From Alphaproteobacteria bacterium (GTDB taxonomy: Bacteria > Pseudomonadota > Alphaproteobacteria > Ferrovibrionales > Ferrovibrionaceae): 46,547 bases of DNA. Shown piece after piece: positions 34,837 to 42,348 of this stretch. The stretch spans positions 1-46,547 of the forward strand of contig JAGXRD010000001.1 in NCBI GenBank assembly GCA_018336035.1. The letters are read 5' to 3'. How positions within the stretch are numbered: the first letter of the stretch is position 1; each line of letters begins with the position of its first letter. The translations under genes were made by a program, and so were the position numbers. A model generated the notes under the pieces. It was given only the letters and a program-made list of their open reading frames with translations. It was not told where the DNA came from and did no database searches.

Positions 34837-36369
34837 ATGAACCGTGCAGATGCTTTGCTGGCCGGAAATTACGCGACGCTGTCCGACCTGGTGCGGGCCC
34901 ATGCCGAAGAACGCCCGGATCATCCCGCCGTCATCGACGCGGAAGGCACGCTGAGCTACGGCCAGCTGGCTTCCCGGGCGGACCGTGTCGCTGCCGCCTT
35001 GCAGCGGGATACCGCGCGGCATTCCGTCAGCATCGTCAGTTCCTCGCGCAACGACTATGTCGCGGTCTATCTCGGCGCCTTGCGCGCCGGACTTGCCGTG
35101 GCGCCGCTGGCGCCATCTTCGCTGCCCGAGCAGATCGTCGCCATGGCGCGGGACGCCGATGCGCAGCATCTGTTCCTCGATGCCGAGAACGAACAGGCGT
35201 TGCGTGGCGTGCTGAGTGATTTACCGCCGCATCGCATCCGGCTCGATACGCCGCAGTTTGAGCAATGGCTGGCGCCCGAGGGCAGCAAGCCCACGCCGGT
35301 GGACCTGACCCCGGAGATGCCGTTCAACATCATCTATTCTTCGGGCACGACCGGCACGCCGAAGGGCATCGTGCAGTCGCATGGCATGCGCTGGCTGCAT
35401 ATGCAGCGCGCCAATCTCTATGGCTATGACCGCAATGCCGTCACGCTGCTCTCCACGCCGCTGTATTCGAACACCACTTTGGTCAGCCTGTTTCCCACCA
35501 TGGCCGGCGGCGGTACCGCGGTGCTGATGGCGAAATTCGACGTGGCGAAATATCTGGAACTGGCGCAGGCCCATCACGTCACCCATACGATGCTGGTGCC
35601 GGTGCAATACAGCCGCGTGATGGCGCATCCCGACTTCGACAAGTATGACCTGAGCAACTTCCGCGCCAAATTCTGCACCAGCGCGCCGTTCAATGCAGCC
35701 CTGAAGGCCGATATCCTGAAACGCTGGCCCGGCAAGCTGATCGAGTATTACGGCATGACCGAAGGCGGCGGCACCTGCATCCTGGTGGCCGACGAATTTC
35801 CCGACAAGCTGCACACGGTCGGACGCCCGGCCGAGGGCCACGATATCCGCCTGATCACCGAGGATGGCAAGCCGGCGGCGCCCGGCGAGATCGGCGAGAT
35901 CGTCGGCCATTCCGGCGCGATCATGATCCACTACCACAAGCAGCCGGGCAAAACCGCCGAAGCCGAATGGTTCGACGAGACCGGCAAGCGTTTCATCCGC
36001 ACCGGCGATATGGGGCGGTTCGATGCAGACGGCTTCATGCAGCTGATGGACCGCCGCAAGGACATGGTGATTTCCGGCGGCTTCAACATCTATCCCAGCG
36101 ACCTGGAAGTCGTGCTGCGCGGCCACGATGCTGTCGCCGACGTCGCCGTGGTCGGCGTCGCCAGCGAGCAATGGGGCGAAACGCCGGTGGCTTTCGTCGT
36201 GGTGACACCGGGCGCGATTGTCACCGCGCCGGAGCTGTTGGTCTGGGCGAATGCAAAGCTGGGCAAGATGCAGCGCATCTCGGCCATCGAGTTCCGCGAT
36301 CAGCTGCCGCGCAGCGCCATTGGCAAGGTGCTGAAGCGCGAGTTGCGCGACGAGTATGCCCGGAAGTAA
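34837..36369 (+). CDS. AMP-forming acyl-CoA synthetase-like enzyme
   Basis: Class I adenylate-forming enzyme of 510 residues. Motifs in order: the phosphate loop YSSGTTGTPKG (about 168-178), YYGMTEGGG, the hinge GDMGRFDADGFMQLMDRRKD, SGGFNIYPSDLE and the C-terminal catalytic Lys in RSAIGKVLKREL. It probably activates a fatty or aromatic acid to its CoA ester; the substrate cannot be read. It follows the HAD gene by 4 bp, and a palindromic repeat begins 2 bp after its stop. Confidence 0.92.
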   Translation: MNRADALLAGNYATLSDLVRAHAEERPDHPAVIDAEGTLSYGQLASRADRVAAALQRDTARHSVSIVSSSRNDYVAVYLGALRAGLAVAPLAPSSLPEQIVAMARDADAQHLFLDAENEQALRGVLSDLPPHRIRLDTPQFEQWLAPEGSKPTPVDLTPEMPFNIIYSSGTTGTPKGIVQSHGMRWLHMQRANLYGYDRNAVTLLSTPLYSNTTLVSLFPTMAGGGTAVLMAKFDVAKYLELAQAHHVTHTMLVPVQYSRVMAHPDFDKYDLSNFRAKFCTSAPFNAALKADILKRWPGKLIEYYGMTEGGGTCILVADEFPDKLHTVGRPAEGHDIRLITEDGKPAAPGEIGEIVGHSGAIMIHYHKQPGKTAEAEWFDETGKRFIRTGDMGRFDADGFMQLMDRRKDMVISGGFNIYPSDLEVVLRGHDAVADVAVVGVASEQWGETPVAFVVVTPGAIVTAPELLVWANAKLGKMQRISAIEFRDQLPRSAIGKVLKRELRDEYARK

Positions 36370-36371
36370 CC

Positions 36372-36443
36372 GTCATGGTCGGACTTGATCCGACCATCTC
36401 AGGCCGGACTGCGTGAGGTCCTCGGGTCAAGCCCGAGGACGAC
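36372..36443. repeat. Three-hairpin palindromic repeat, copy 7
   Basis: A 72-bp element with outer GTC/GAC, hairpin 1 ATGGTCGGA-CTTGA-TCCGACCAT, central arms ATCTC/GAGGT (one G-U) and hairpin 2 CCTCGGG-TCAAG-CCCGAGG. It fills nearly all of the 83-bp gap between the convergent ligase and ChaC genes. Confidence 0.88.
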
Positions 36444-36452
36444 GATCCGCAG

Positions 36453-37079
36453 CTAAATCTCCGGACAGCGTTTCTTCACTTCCTGGAGCAGCCGGTGCAG
36501 CGGGCCATCGGCGATGCCGAGTGCATCGAGATGCTGCACGGTATTGGCCAGATAGACCGCATTCGGCCCGCGCTGGCCGCAGCAGGTCGCGATCGTGTCG
36601 ATCACCTGCCGCTCGCTCAAATATCCCGCATACTGCTTGTGATGCGGATCGGCCACGAAAGCCAGCACCGGAACGCGCTCGCCGCCTTCGATCTCGGCGC
36701 GGTGGAAGCCCGGCCTGTAGACGCCGGTGACCATTTCGCGACGGTAGAGATAGTCGATCACGGCGGCCTCGTCGCCGCGCCGCACGCGAAACGCACGCCC
36801 GGTGCAGGAGCCGCCGGGCATCAGGCCAAGTACCAGCCCGGGCTGTTCCGGCGTGCCGCGATAGCGATGCGACCAGACGCAGAAACCACGATGGAAACCC
36901 CAGAGCCGCGCATTCACCTGTCTGGTGAAGGGAAAGCCCGGATCCCACATCAGCGAGCCATAGCCGAACACCCAGAGCGGCTGACCGCGCGCGACCTGGA
37001 TCTGCGGGAATGGCGGCGCCGCTTCGCCGGGCAGCGGCTCCTCGTGGTCGAAAGGAATATGCCGCCGCGGCTTTTTCAT
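36453..37079 (-). CDS. ChaC-type gamma-glutamylcyclotransferase
   Basis: Predicted to cleave glutathione or gamma-glutamyl peptides to 5-oxoproline. The start is the Met at 37079, in an ATGA overlap with the upstream transporter stop, giving 208 residues beginning MKKPRRHIPFDHEE. The ligand loop is WVFGYGSLMWDPGFPF (about 43-58), followed by the ChaC signatures RGFCVWSHRYRGTPE and GLVLGL. The conserved catalytic Glu lies in YLYRREMVTGVY. It is second in a two-gene unit with the EamA transporter. Confidence 0.92.
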   Translation of the reverse strand: MKKPRRHIPFDHEEPLPGEAAPPFPQIQVARGQPLWVFGYGSLMWDPGFPFTRQVNARLWGFHRGFCVWSHRYRGTPEQPGLVLGLMPGGSCTGRAFRVRRGDEAAVIDYLYRREMVTGVYRPGFHRAEIEGGERVPVLAFVADPHHKQYAGYLSERQVIDTIATCCGQRGPNAVYLANTVQHLDALGIADGPLHRLLQEVKKRCPEI

Positions 37080-37981
37080 TTCTTCGGGCTGATATTGACC
37101 AGCGCCACGCCTGCCATGGTGGCGGCCATGCCGAACAGCGCCAGCGGGCTGAGCTGCTCGCCGAACAAGGGCCAGGCGACCAAAGCCGTGCAGGGCGGCA
37201 CCAGGAAGAACAGGCTGGAGACTTTCGCCGCCGCGCCGCGTCTGATCAATATGAAGAGGAGCGTTATAGCTCCAAGCGACAGCACGATGCAGAGCCAGGC
37301 GAGCGCGAAGATGAATTCGCCGGTCCACTGCACCTGCCGGGTTTCGAACAGCAGCGCCAGCGGTGTCAGCGCCACGGTGGTGGCGGCGAACTGGATCGCG
37401 GTGCCTGAGCGCAGGTCGATCTGCGGGCAGAAGCGTTTCTGATACAGCGTGCCGACTGTGATCCCGACCAGCGCGATCACCGAGAGCGCATAGCCCCAGA
37501 GTGTGCCGACGCCGAGATCGAGCTTGGTCCACACCACCAGGATCACACCACTGAGGCCGAGAATCAGACCGAGCCATTGCCGTGCGGTGACGCGCTCTCC
37601 CAGCACAGGACCAGCCGCGGCTGCCACTAACAAAGGCTGAATCCCGACGATCAGCGCCGAGATGCCGGCCGGCACGCCATGGAAGATCGAGGCAAACACG
37701 CCGCCGAGATACACGGCCTGCAGCAGCAGGCCCGCCATCGCGACATGTCCGGCCTCGGCCCAGCTTTTCGGCCAGGGCGCGCCGGTCAGTGCGGCAAAGA
37801 GGCAGAGCAGCACGGTGACGGCGGCGAAGCGCAGCACCAGGAAGGTCATCGGCTCGGCATAGGGCAGGCCGAATTTCGCGCCAATGAAGCCGGTCGACCA
37901 CAGCAGCACGAAGACGCCGGGCATGGCGGCAATGGCCCAGGTGCCGAGCAGCGGGGCCGGGCGCGAAACGGAATCGGTCAT
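37076..37981 (-). CDS. EamA/DMT-family transporter
   Basis: Inner-membrane transporter of the drug/metabolite superfamily, 301 residues with about ten membrane helices and two EamA repeats (about 18-145 and 155-295). The repeats are marked by LLWSTGFIGAKFGLPYAEP and by the Pro/Gly-rich end of each half (GVILVVW and GVALVNI). The start is the Met at 37981, giving MTDSVSRPAPLLGTW; further in-frame sequence upstream lacks membrane character. Its stop overlaps the ChaC start by 4 bp. Substrates of this family are varied. Confidence 0.92.
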   Translation of the reverse strand: MTDSVSRPAPLLGTWAIAAMPGVFVLLWSTGFIGAKFGLPYAEPMTFLVLRFAAVTVLLCLFAALTGAPWPKSWAEAGHVAMAGLLLQAVYLGGVFASIFHGVPAGISALIVGIQPLLVAAAAGPVLGERVTARQWLGLILGLSGVILVVWTKLDLGVGTLWGYALSVIALVGITVGTLYQKRFCPQIDLRSGTAIQFAATTVALTPLALLFETRQVQWTGEFIFALAWLCIVLSLGAITLLFILIRRGAAAKVSSLFFLVPPCTALVAWPLFGEQLSPLALFGMAATMAGVALVNISPKK

Positions 37982-38090
37982 GGCGTGTGAAGCAGACTGT
38001 CGCGGGACGTGGATTTCCAGCCAATATTGACTGGATGACCAACTATGGCAAGGCAGGCCGCCAAGCAAGTCTTCCTGGCAAGCCGGGCTC

Positions 38091-38119
38091 CTGACAACGG
38101 AGTCCGGGGCTGCTATAGA
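38091..38119 (+). promoter_or_regulatory. Promoter giving a probably leaderless DUF2125 mRNA
   Basis: CTGACA (38091-38096), a 17-bp spacer and TATAGA (38114-38119) form a good sigma-70-type pair. The ATG of the next gene is only 6 bp after the -10, where transcription would begin, and there is no Shine-Dalgarno sequence. Confidence 0.45.
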
Positions 38120-38125
38120 AACGCC

Positions 38126-39154
38126 ATGCGCTATCTGGTTCTTTTCGGTCTGGTTGTCGGCGGCCTGCTTGGCTATTACGTCCTGTGGTCGCATATGGCC
38201 GATCAGGTGGCCGCACAGGCCGATGCCTGGATCGAGGGCCAGCGTCGCCAGGGCCGCGAGGTCGCTTACGAAAAGCGCCGCCTCTGGGGTTTCCCGTATC
38301 GGCTGTCGCTCACCCTGACCAAGCCGAGCTGGCACGATCCGCGCCAGCCGCTGGCGCCGCGCATCGACGCCGAGGAACTTACCGCCCATCTGCAGATCTG
38401 GCAGCGCGAGCATGTCATCTTCGACCTGTCCGGCCGGCAGACCGCTGCCTGGCGCGAGGGCGGCACCGAGCGCCGCGTCAGCCTGACCTCGGAGCGCTTC
38501 CGCGCCAGTCTGGTGGTGGATGGTGCCGGCAACTGGCTGCGCATCGCCACCGATCTGACCAAACCACGGCTGCAGGGCCCGGCCGATGGATTGCTGCGCG
38601 GTGAATGGGTGGCCGGCAAACTGCTGCTGCATGCACGCCGCGCCGAAAACGTGCCACCGAGCCTGGATCTGGCGATGCAGGCTGACCAGGCCGTGCTGGC
38701 ACCCCAGGCCGCGAAGCCCTTTGGCCGGGAGGTGCATACCCTGCGCCTGACCGGGAATTTGCGCGGCGGTTTCCATGGCACGACGCCGGAAGACCTGCTG
38801 GCGAGCTGGCGCGATGCGGGCGGCGTGATCGATTTCAGCACGATGGCGCTGAAATGGGGCGACCTGCAGCTCGACGGGACCGGCACGCTGGCGCTGGATC
38901 GCGACTTCCGCCCGCTCGGCGCCATGAGCGGCAAAACATCCGGCGCGCTCAAGATGGTTGAACTGCTGGAGGCCAACGGCCTGACCACGCCGCAGCAGGC
39001 CGCCGCCGCCCGCGCAGCGCTCCTCACCAGCAACGAACAGCTGAACAACAACGGCCAGCCGGTGCGCGACATGGCGCTGACGGCGCAGGATGGCCGGCTG
39101 TCGCTCGGCCCGATCCCGCTGCTCAGCCTGCCTTCGGTTTTGCCGGGTCGGTGA
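38126..39154 (+). CDS. DUF2125 family protein
   Basis: Envelope protein of unknown role, 342 residues. It has an N-terminal membrane anchor or signal (MRYLVLFGLVVGGLLGYYVL) and a beta-rich DUF2125 body with the family-typical early stretch YEKRRLWGFPYRLSLTL (about 49-65). The start is the ATG directly after the promoter. Its last 32 bp overlap the 3' end of the convergent tyrC gene. Confidence 0.86.
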   Translation: MRYLVLFGLVVGGLLGYYVLWSHMADQVAAQADAWIEGQRRQGREVAYEKRRLWGFPYRLSLTLTKPSWHDPRQPLAPRIDAEELTAHLQIWQREHVIFDLSGRQTAAWREGGTERRVSLTSERFRASLVVDGAGNWLRIATDLTKPRLQGPADGLLRGEWVAGKLLLHARRAENVPPSLDLAMQADQAVLAPQAAKPFGREVHTLRLTGNLRGGFHGTTPEDLLASWRDAGGVIDFSTMALKWGDLQLDGTGTLALDRDFRPLGAMSGKTSGALKMVELLEANGLTTPQQAAAARAALLTSNEQLNNNGQPVRDMALTAQDGRLSLGPIPLLSLPSVLPGR

Positions 39155-40085
39155 TTCCGGCGCCCTGATCCGGGCTTTGACGCCCGAAATCGGGCGCAGC
39201 GGTTTCCTGGCCGGCATCGATGATGGCGCGGCGGATCGCGCGGGTGCGCGTGAACAGGTTGAACAGCTCCTCGCCCTCGCCCCACCGAATGGAGCGCTGC
39301 AGCGCGATCAGGTCCTCAGTGAAGCGGCCGAGCATTTCCAGCACGGCCTCTTTATTGTTGAGGAAGACATCGCGCCACATGGTGGGGTCGGAGGCCGCAA
39401 TGCGCGTGAAGTCGCGGAAACCACCGGCGGAATATTTGATCACTTCCGATTCCGTCACGGCTTCGAGATCGTCAGCTGTCCCGACGATATTGTAGGCGAT
39501 CAGATGCGGCACATGGCTGGTGATCGCCAGCACCAGATCGTGGTGCCGCGGCTCCATCAGTTCCACCTTACTGCCAAACGCAGCCCAGAAGGCTTTCATC
39601 TTCTCGACGGCAGCGGCATCCGTGCCGGCTTCCGGCGTCAGGATGCACCAGCGATTGCGGAACAGCGCGGCGAAGCCAGCTTTAGGTCCCGAATGTTCGG
39701 TGCCGGCGACCGGATGACCCGGCACCAGATGCACGCCGGCGGGCAAATGCGGCGCGACATCGCGGATCACCGCCTGCTTGCACGAACCGACATCGGAGAT
39801 GATGGCGCCGGTTTTCAGCGCCGCCGAGATATGTCGCGCGACGGCGGCATTGGCACCCAGCGGCACGCAGAGCATCACCAGGTCGGCGTCTTTCGCGGCC
39901 ACGGCGGCATCGCCATGCACGCTGTCGCCCAGACCCAGCTCCTGCGCCTGTGCGCGATGCGCTTCGGCGGCATCGGCAATCGCGATATGGCGCGCGAGAT
40001 GATGCTCGCGCACGGCGCGCGCAATCGACGAGCCGATCAGGCCGATGCCGATGATGGCAATCCGCTCGAAGATCGGTTCAGCCAT
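39123..40085 (-). CDS. tyrC: Prephenate/arogenate dehydrogenase
   Basis: NAD(P)-dependent oxidative decarboxylation in the tyrosine branch. The 320-residue product has the dinucleotide motif IIGIGLIGSSIARA (about 11-24), DVGSCKQAVI, the substrate-binding GHPVAGTEHSGPKAGFAALF and the catalytic His in SHVPHLIAYNI. It is a cyclohexadienyl-dehydrogenase-like stand-alone form without chorismate mutase fusion. It follows hisC by 7 bp and is the last gene of the chorismate mutase-hisC-tyrC unit. A Pro/Lys-rich tail overlaps the convergent DUF2125 gene. Confidence 0.94.
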   Translation of the reverse strand: MAEPIFERIAIIGIGLIGSSIARAVREHHLARHIAIADAAEAHRAQAQELGLGDSVHGDAAVAAKDADLVMLCVPLGANAAVARHISAALKTGAIISDVGSCKQAVIRDVAPHLPAGVHLVPGHPVAGTEHSGPKAGFAALFRNRWCILTPEAGTDAAAVEKMKAFWAAFGSKVELMEPRHHDLVLAITSHVPHLIAYNIVGTADDLEAVTESEVIKYSAGGFRDFTRIAASDPTMWRDVFLNNKEAVLEMLGRFTEDLIALQRSIRWGEGEELFNLFTRTRAIRRAIIDAGQETAAPDFGRQSPDQGAGITDPAKPKAG

Positions 40086-40092
40086 GCCGCGC

Positions 40093-41181
40093 TCAGCCCT
40101 TCATGAACTTGGTCAGCGCGGCGATCACCATGTCGTCTTCCTCGACCGTGCCGATCGACAGACGCAGGCAGTCGGTCAGGCCGTAGCCGCCCATGCCGCG
40201 CAGGATCAGACCGGCCTGTCGCAAGGCCGCATCGGCGCCCTTGACCTGTTCGGCACCGCCGGGGAAACGCATCAGCAGGAAATTCGCCACGCTGGGCACC
40301 ACTTCGATACCCAGGTCCTTCAGGGCCGCGCCGACACGCGCCAGTTCGGCATCGTTATGGTCGCGGCTTTTCTGCAGCCAGGCGGTATCTTCCAGCGCGG
40401 CGGCACCGGCGGCCTGCGCCGCGGCATTGACATTGAACGGCCCGCGCACACGGTTGAGCACCGCCACGATATTGGCCGGCGCATAGGCCCAGCCCAGACG
40501 CAATGCGGCCAGGCCATAGATCTTCGAGAAGGTGCGCAGCACCATGGTGTCGTCGCGGCCGGCCACCATTTCCATGCCGTTGGAATAGTCGTTGCGCGTC
40601 ACGTATTCGGCATAAGCCGCATCGATCACCAGCAGCACGCCGGCCGGCAGGCCGTCGCGCAGCCGCTTGAGTTCGCTGCCCGAAATATACGTGCCGGTCG
40701 GATTGTTCGGATTGGTGAGGAACACCACGCGGGTTTTCGGCGTTACGGCGGCCAGCAGCGCATCGACATCGGAGGTGAAGTTCTTTTCCTTCGCCATCAC
40801 CGGCGTCGCGCCGCGCGCCTGCGTGGCGATCGGATACATCATGAAGCCGTATTGCGAATAGACCACTTCGTCGCCAACGCCCACATAGGCGGCGCAGATC
40901 AGCGAAATCATCTCGTCCGACCCGTTCGAGCAGACGATATTCTCGGCCGGGATGCCGTAATGCTTCGCCAGCGCGTTGCGCAGGATATCGACGGCGCCGT
41001 CGGGATAGCGATGCAGTTCGCCGGCCAGCTTCTGGAAGGCAGCCATGCCCTTCGGGCTCGGGCCCATCGGTGTCTCGTTCGACGAGAGCTTATGCACCTT
41101 GGTCACGCCCGGCACGGCAGCCTCGCCGCCCTTATAGGGTGCGATATCAAGAATTCCGGGTTGCGGCTTCGGTGCAGTCAC
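40093..41181 (-). CDS. hisC: Histidinol-phosphate / aromatic aminotransferase
   Basis: PLP-dependent aminotransferase of 362 residues, starting at a GTG with GAAGGAG upstream. Seen are KLSSNETPMGPSPK, the FLTNPNNPTGTYI motif, the DAAYAEY Tyr, the PLP lysine in RTFSKIYGLAALRLGW and the late substrate Arg in LRLSIGTVEEDD. The family fits HisC. Its position between chorismate mutase and tyrC suggests that it mainly transaminates prephenate or phenylpyruvate/tyrosine precursors, as HisC-type enzymes do in other bacteria. Both activities are possible. Confidence 0.93.
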   Translation of the reverse strand: MTAPKPQPGILDIAPYKGGEAAVPGVTKVHKLSSNETPMGPSPKGMAAFQKLAGELHRYPDGAVDILRNALAKHYGIPAENIVCSNGSDEMISLICAAYVGVGDEVVYSQYGFMMYPIATQARGATPVMAKEKNFTSDVDALLAAVTPKTRVVFLTNPNNPTGTYISGSELKRLRDGLPAGVLLVIDAAYAEYVTRNDYSNGMEMVAGRDDTMVLRTFSKIYGLAALRLGWAYAPANIVAVLNRVRGPFNVNAAAQAAGAAALEDTAWLQKSRDHNDAELARVGAALKDLGIEVVPSVANFLLMRFPGGAEQVKGADAALRQAGLILRGMGGYGLTDCLRLSIGTVEEDDMVIAALTKFMKG

Positions 41182-41205
41182 GACGAATACTCCTTCAGAC
41201 TCGCT

Positions 41206-41235
41206 TACTCAGTGTCAGGCTACTCGGTGTCAGGC
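41206..41235. repeat. 15-bp tandem duplication spanning the chorismate mutase stop codon
   Basis: TACTCAGTGTCAGGC is followed by TACTCGGTGTCAGGC. On the minus strand this reads codons P-D-T-E-stop twice in frame, ACC-GAG-TAG then ACT-GAG-TAA. The two differences are synonymous (Thr, stop). Confidence 0.85.
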
Positions 41236-42104
41236 TCCAGCGGCACGGCATAAGCGCCGATCACCACGGCATCGAGAATCTGGGCCGGATCGGCCGCCAC
41301 CAGCGCGGCAAGGCGCGGATCCTCGGCAGTGACGAAACCGGGCAGTTCGAGCAGCACACGGGCGCCCTCATCGCTGCCGCGACGATACTGCGCCACCGCC
41401 TGCCCCGCCAGCCCAACCCGGGCCAGCAGGCTGGACAGCCGCGCCATGCTGGGCGAGGCCTCGCTCATCGTCAGCACCGCCAGCGTGCGGTCGTCGCCCG
41501 ATTCCTCGGGTTGCGCGACAGCGACCACATAAGCGCCCAGCTCGGAGAAGCGTCCGCGCGGATTGGGTACGAAGGGCAGACGGGCCACGATCCGCGGCGT
41601 ATCGGCCGAGCGGCTGGCCAGCAGCGGCCACCAGCATTCCTTCTCGCCCTCTTCGGGCAGCGCCATGATGCCGAGCGCGGCCGGCTCGGACAGCGCACGG
41701 AAAACGGCGCTGGCGGTCGTGCAGAGCTGCATCGGCGTGGTCGAACCGTAGAAATCGCGTGCTAGGTCCCAGCGCGCCGCCGACTTGTTGGGCGCATGCA
41801 CCGCCACCTTCACCGGGGCCTGGTAACGATAGAGCGCCGAAATCAGTTCGCGCCAGATGCGGATCAGCGCCACCACCGGTAGGCCGCCACGCGCACGCGC
41901 CGCCAGCCGGCGCAGGATCTGCGCCTCGCGGCCGGTGCGCAGGAAGCCGTCGGGCTGCCCGGTAACGGCGGCCGGCTCGCGGCCCTTGGCCTCGGCAATG
42001 CGCTGCACGGTTTCGGCACGGCGCCGCAACAGATCGAGGATCTGGTCGTCCAGCACATCGATGTCGTGCCGCAGGTCGGCCAGGCTCGGAATATGGTCGC
42101 TCAT
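41220..42104 (-). CDS. AroQ-type chorismate mutase with degenerate prephenate-dehydratase-like part
   Basis: Converts chorismate to prephenate for Phe and Tyr. The 294-residue product has an AroQ helix bundle at the N-terminus (about 7-95: LRHDIDVLDDQILDLLRRRA, then the AKG lysine, then a late ELISALYRYQ helix). The rest (about 97-285) looks like the two-lobed prephenate dehydratase fold followed by an ACT-like end. The dehydratase Thr-Arg-Phe catalytic motif is not visible where expected (the segment reads FSELGAYVVAVAQ), so dehydratase activity is doubtful. It is first in the unit with hisC and tyrC, and divergent from metX. Confidence 0.87.
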   Translation of the reverse strand: MSDHIPSLADLRHDIDVLDDQILDLLRRRAETVQRIAEAKGREPAAVTGQPDGFLRTGREAQILRRLAARARGGLPVVALIRIWRELISALYRYQAPVKVAVHAPNKSAARWDLARDFYGSTTPMQLCTTASAVFRALSEPAALGIMALPEEGEKECWWPLLASRSADTPRIVARLPFVPNPRGRFSELGAYVVAVAQPEESGDDRTLAVLTMSEASPSMARLSSLLARVGLAGQAVAQYRRGSDEGARVLLELPGFVTAEDPRLAALVAADPAQILDAVVIGAYAVPLEPDTE

Positions 42105-42136
42105 GGGGATGCTGATCTTAAAAAAAATGCCGCATA

Positions 42137-42165
42137 GTCATAGGGTCAGCCGGTCCGGCCCGCAA
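42137..42165 (-). promoter_or_regulatory. Candidate promoter of chorismate mutase-hisC-tyrC
   Basis: On the minus strand TTGCGG (42165-42160), a 17-bp spacer and TATGAC (42142-42137) lie about 33 bp before the ATG. Matches are moderate (3 of 6 and 4 of 6), but the spacing is ideal. A run of eight T residues follows the -10 in the leader. Confidence 0.35.
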
Positions 42166-42253
42166 GGCCGACGCCACCCCGGGCCCAGTTGTCTGCCCCG
42201 GCGGCAGAGGCATCCCAGCAGGTCAAGGTGACAATTCAGCCGTTGACAGGGGG

Positions 42254-42329
42254 GCCGGGGGTCCGTAATCACGGGGTCCCCGCGCCGGACAGGGCCCGGC
42301 AGGGGTTAAAATCTTCCTTTCAAGCCCTG
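42254..42329 (+). other. Structured leader of metX, two stacked hairpins
   Basis: Hairpin 1 (42254-42300) pairs GCCGGG with CCCGGC and, inside it, GTCCG (42261-42265) with CGGAC (42286-42290), with a further small CGGGG/CCCCG helix. Hairpin 2 pairs CAGGGGTT (42300-42307) with AAGCCCTG (42322-42329) around a pyrimidine-rich loop. The metX ATG is 20 bp further on. Conserved bases of the SAM-II riboswitch, common before metX in this class, were not found. TTGACA at 42243 lacks a good -10. Confidence 0.45.
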
Positions 42330-42348
42330 TAGGACATAACGGCTGCCT

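Noticed and set aside
42243-42271. TTGACA-based promoter for metX
   Set aside because: The -35 is perfect, but the hexamer at proper spacing (TAATCA) matches the -10 consensus poorly, and the site overlaps the GC-rich hairpin.
42105-42348. SAM-II riboswitch before metX
   Set aside because: The conserved SAM-II bases (a TTGCAGC-like core and GCTAAA) could not be found on the plus strand, so the leader is reported only as an unassigned structure.
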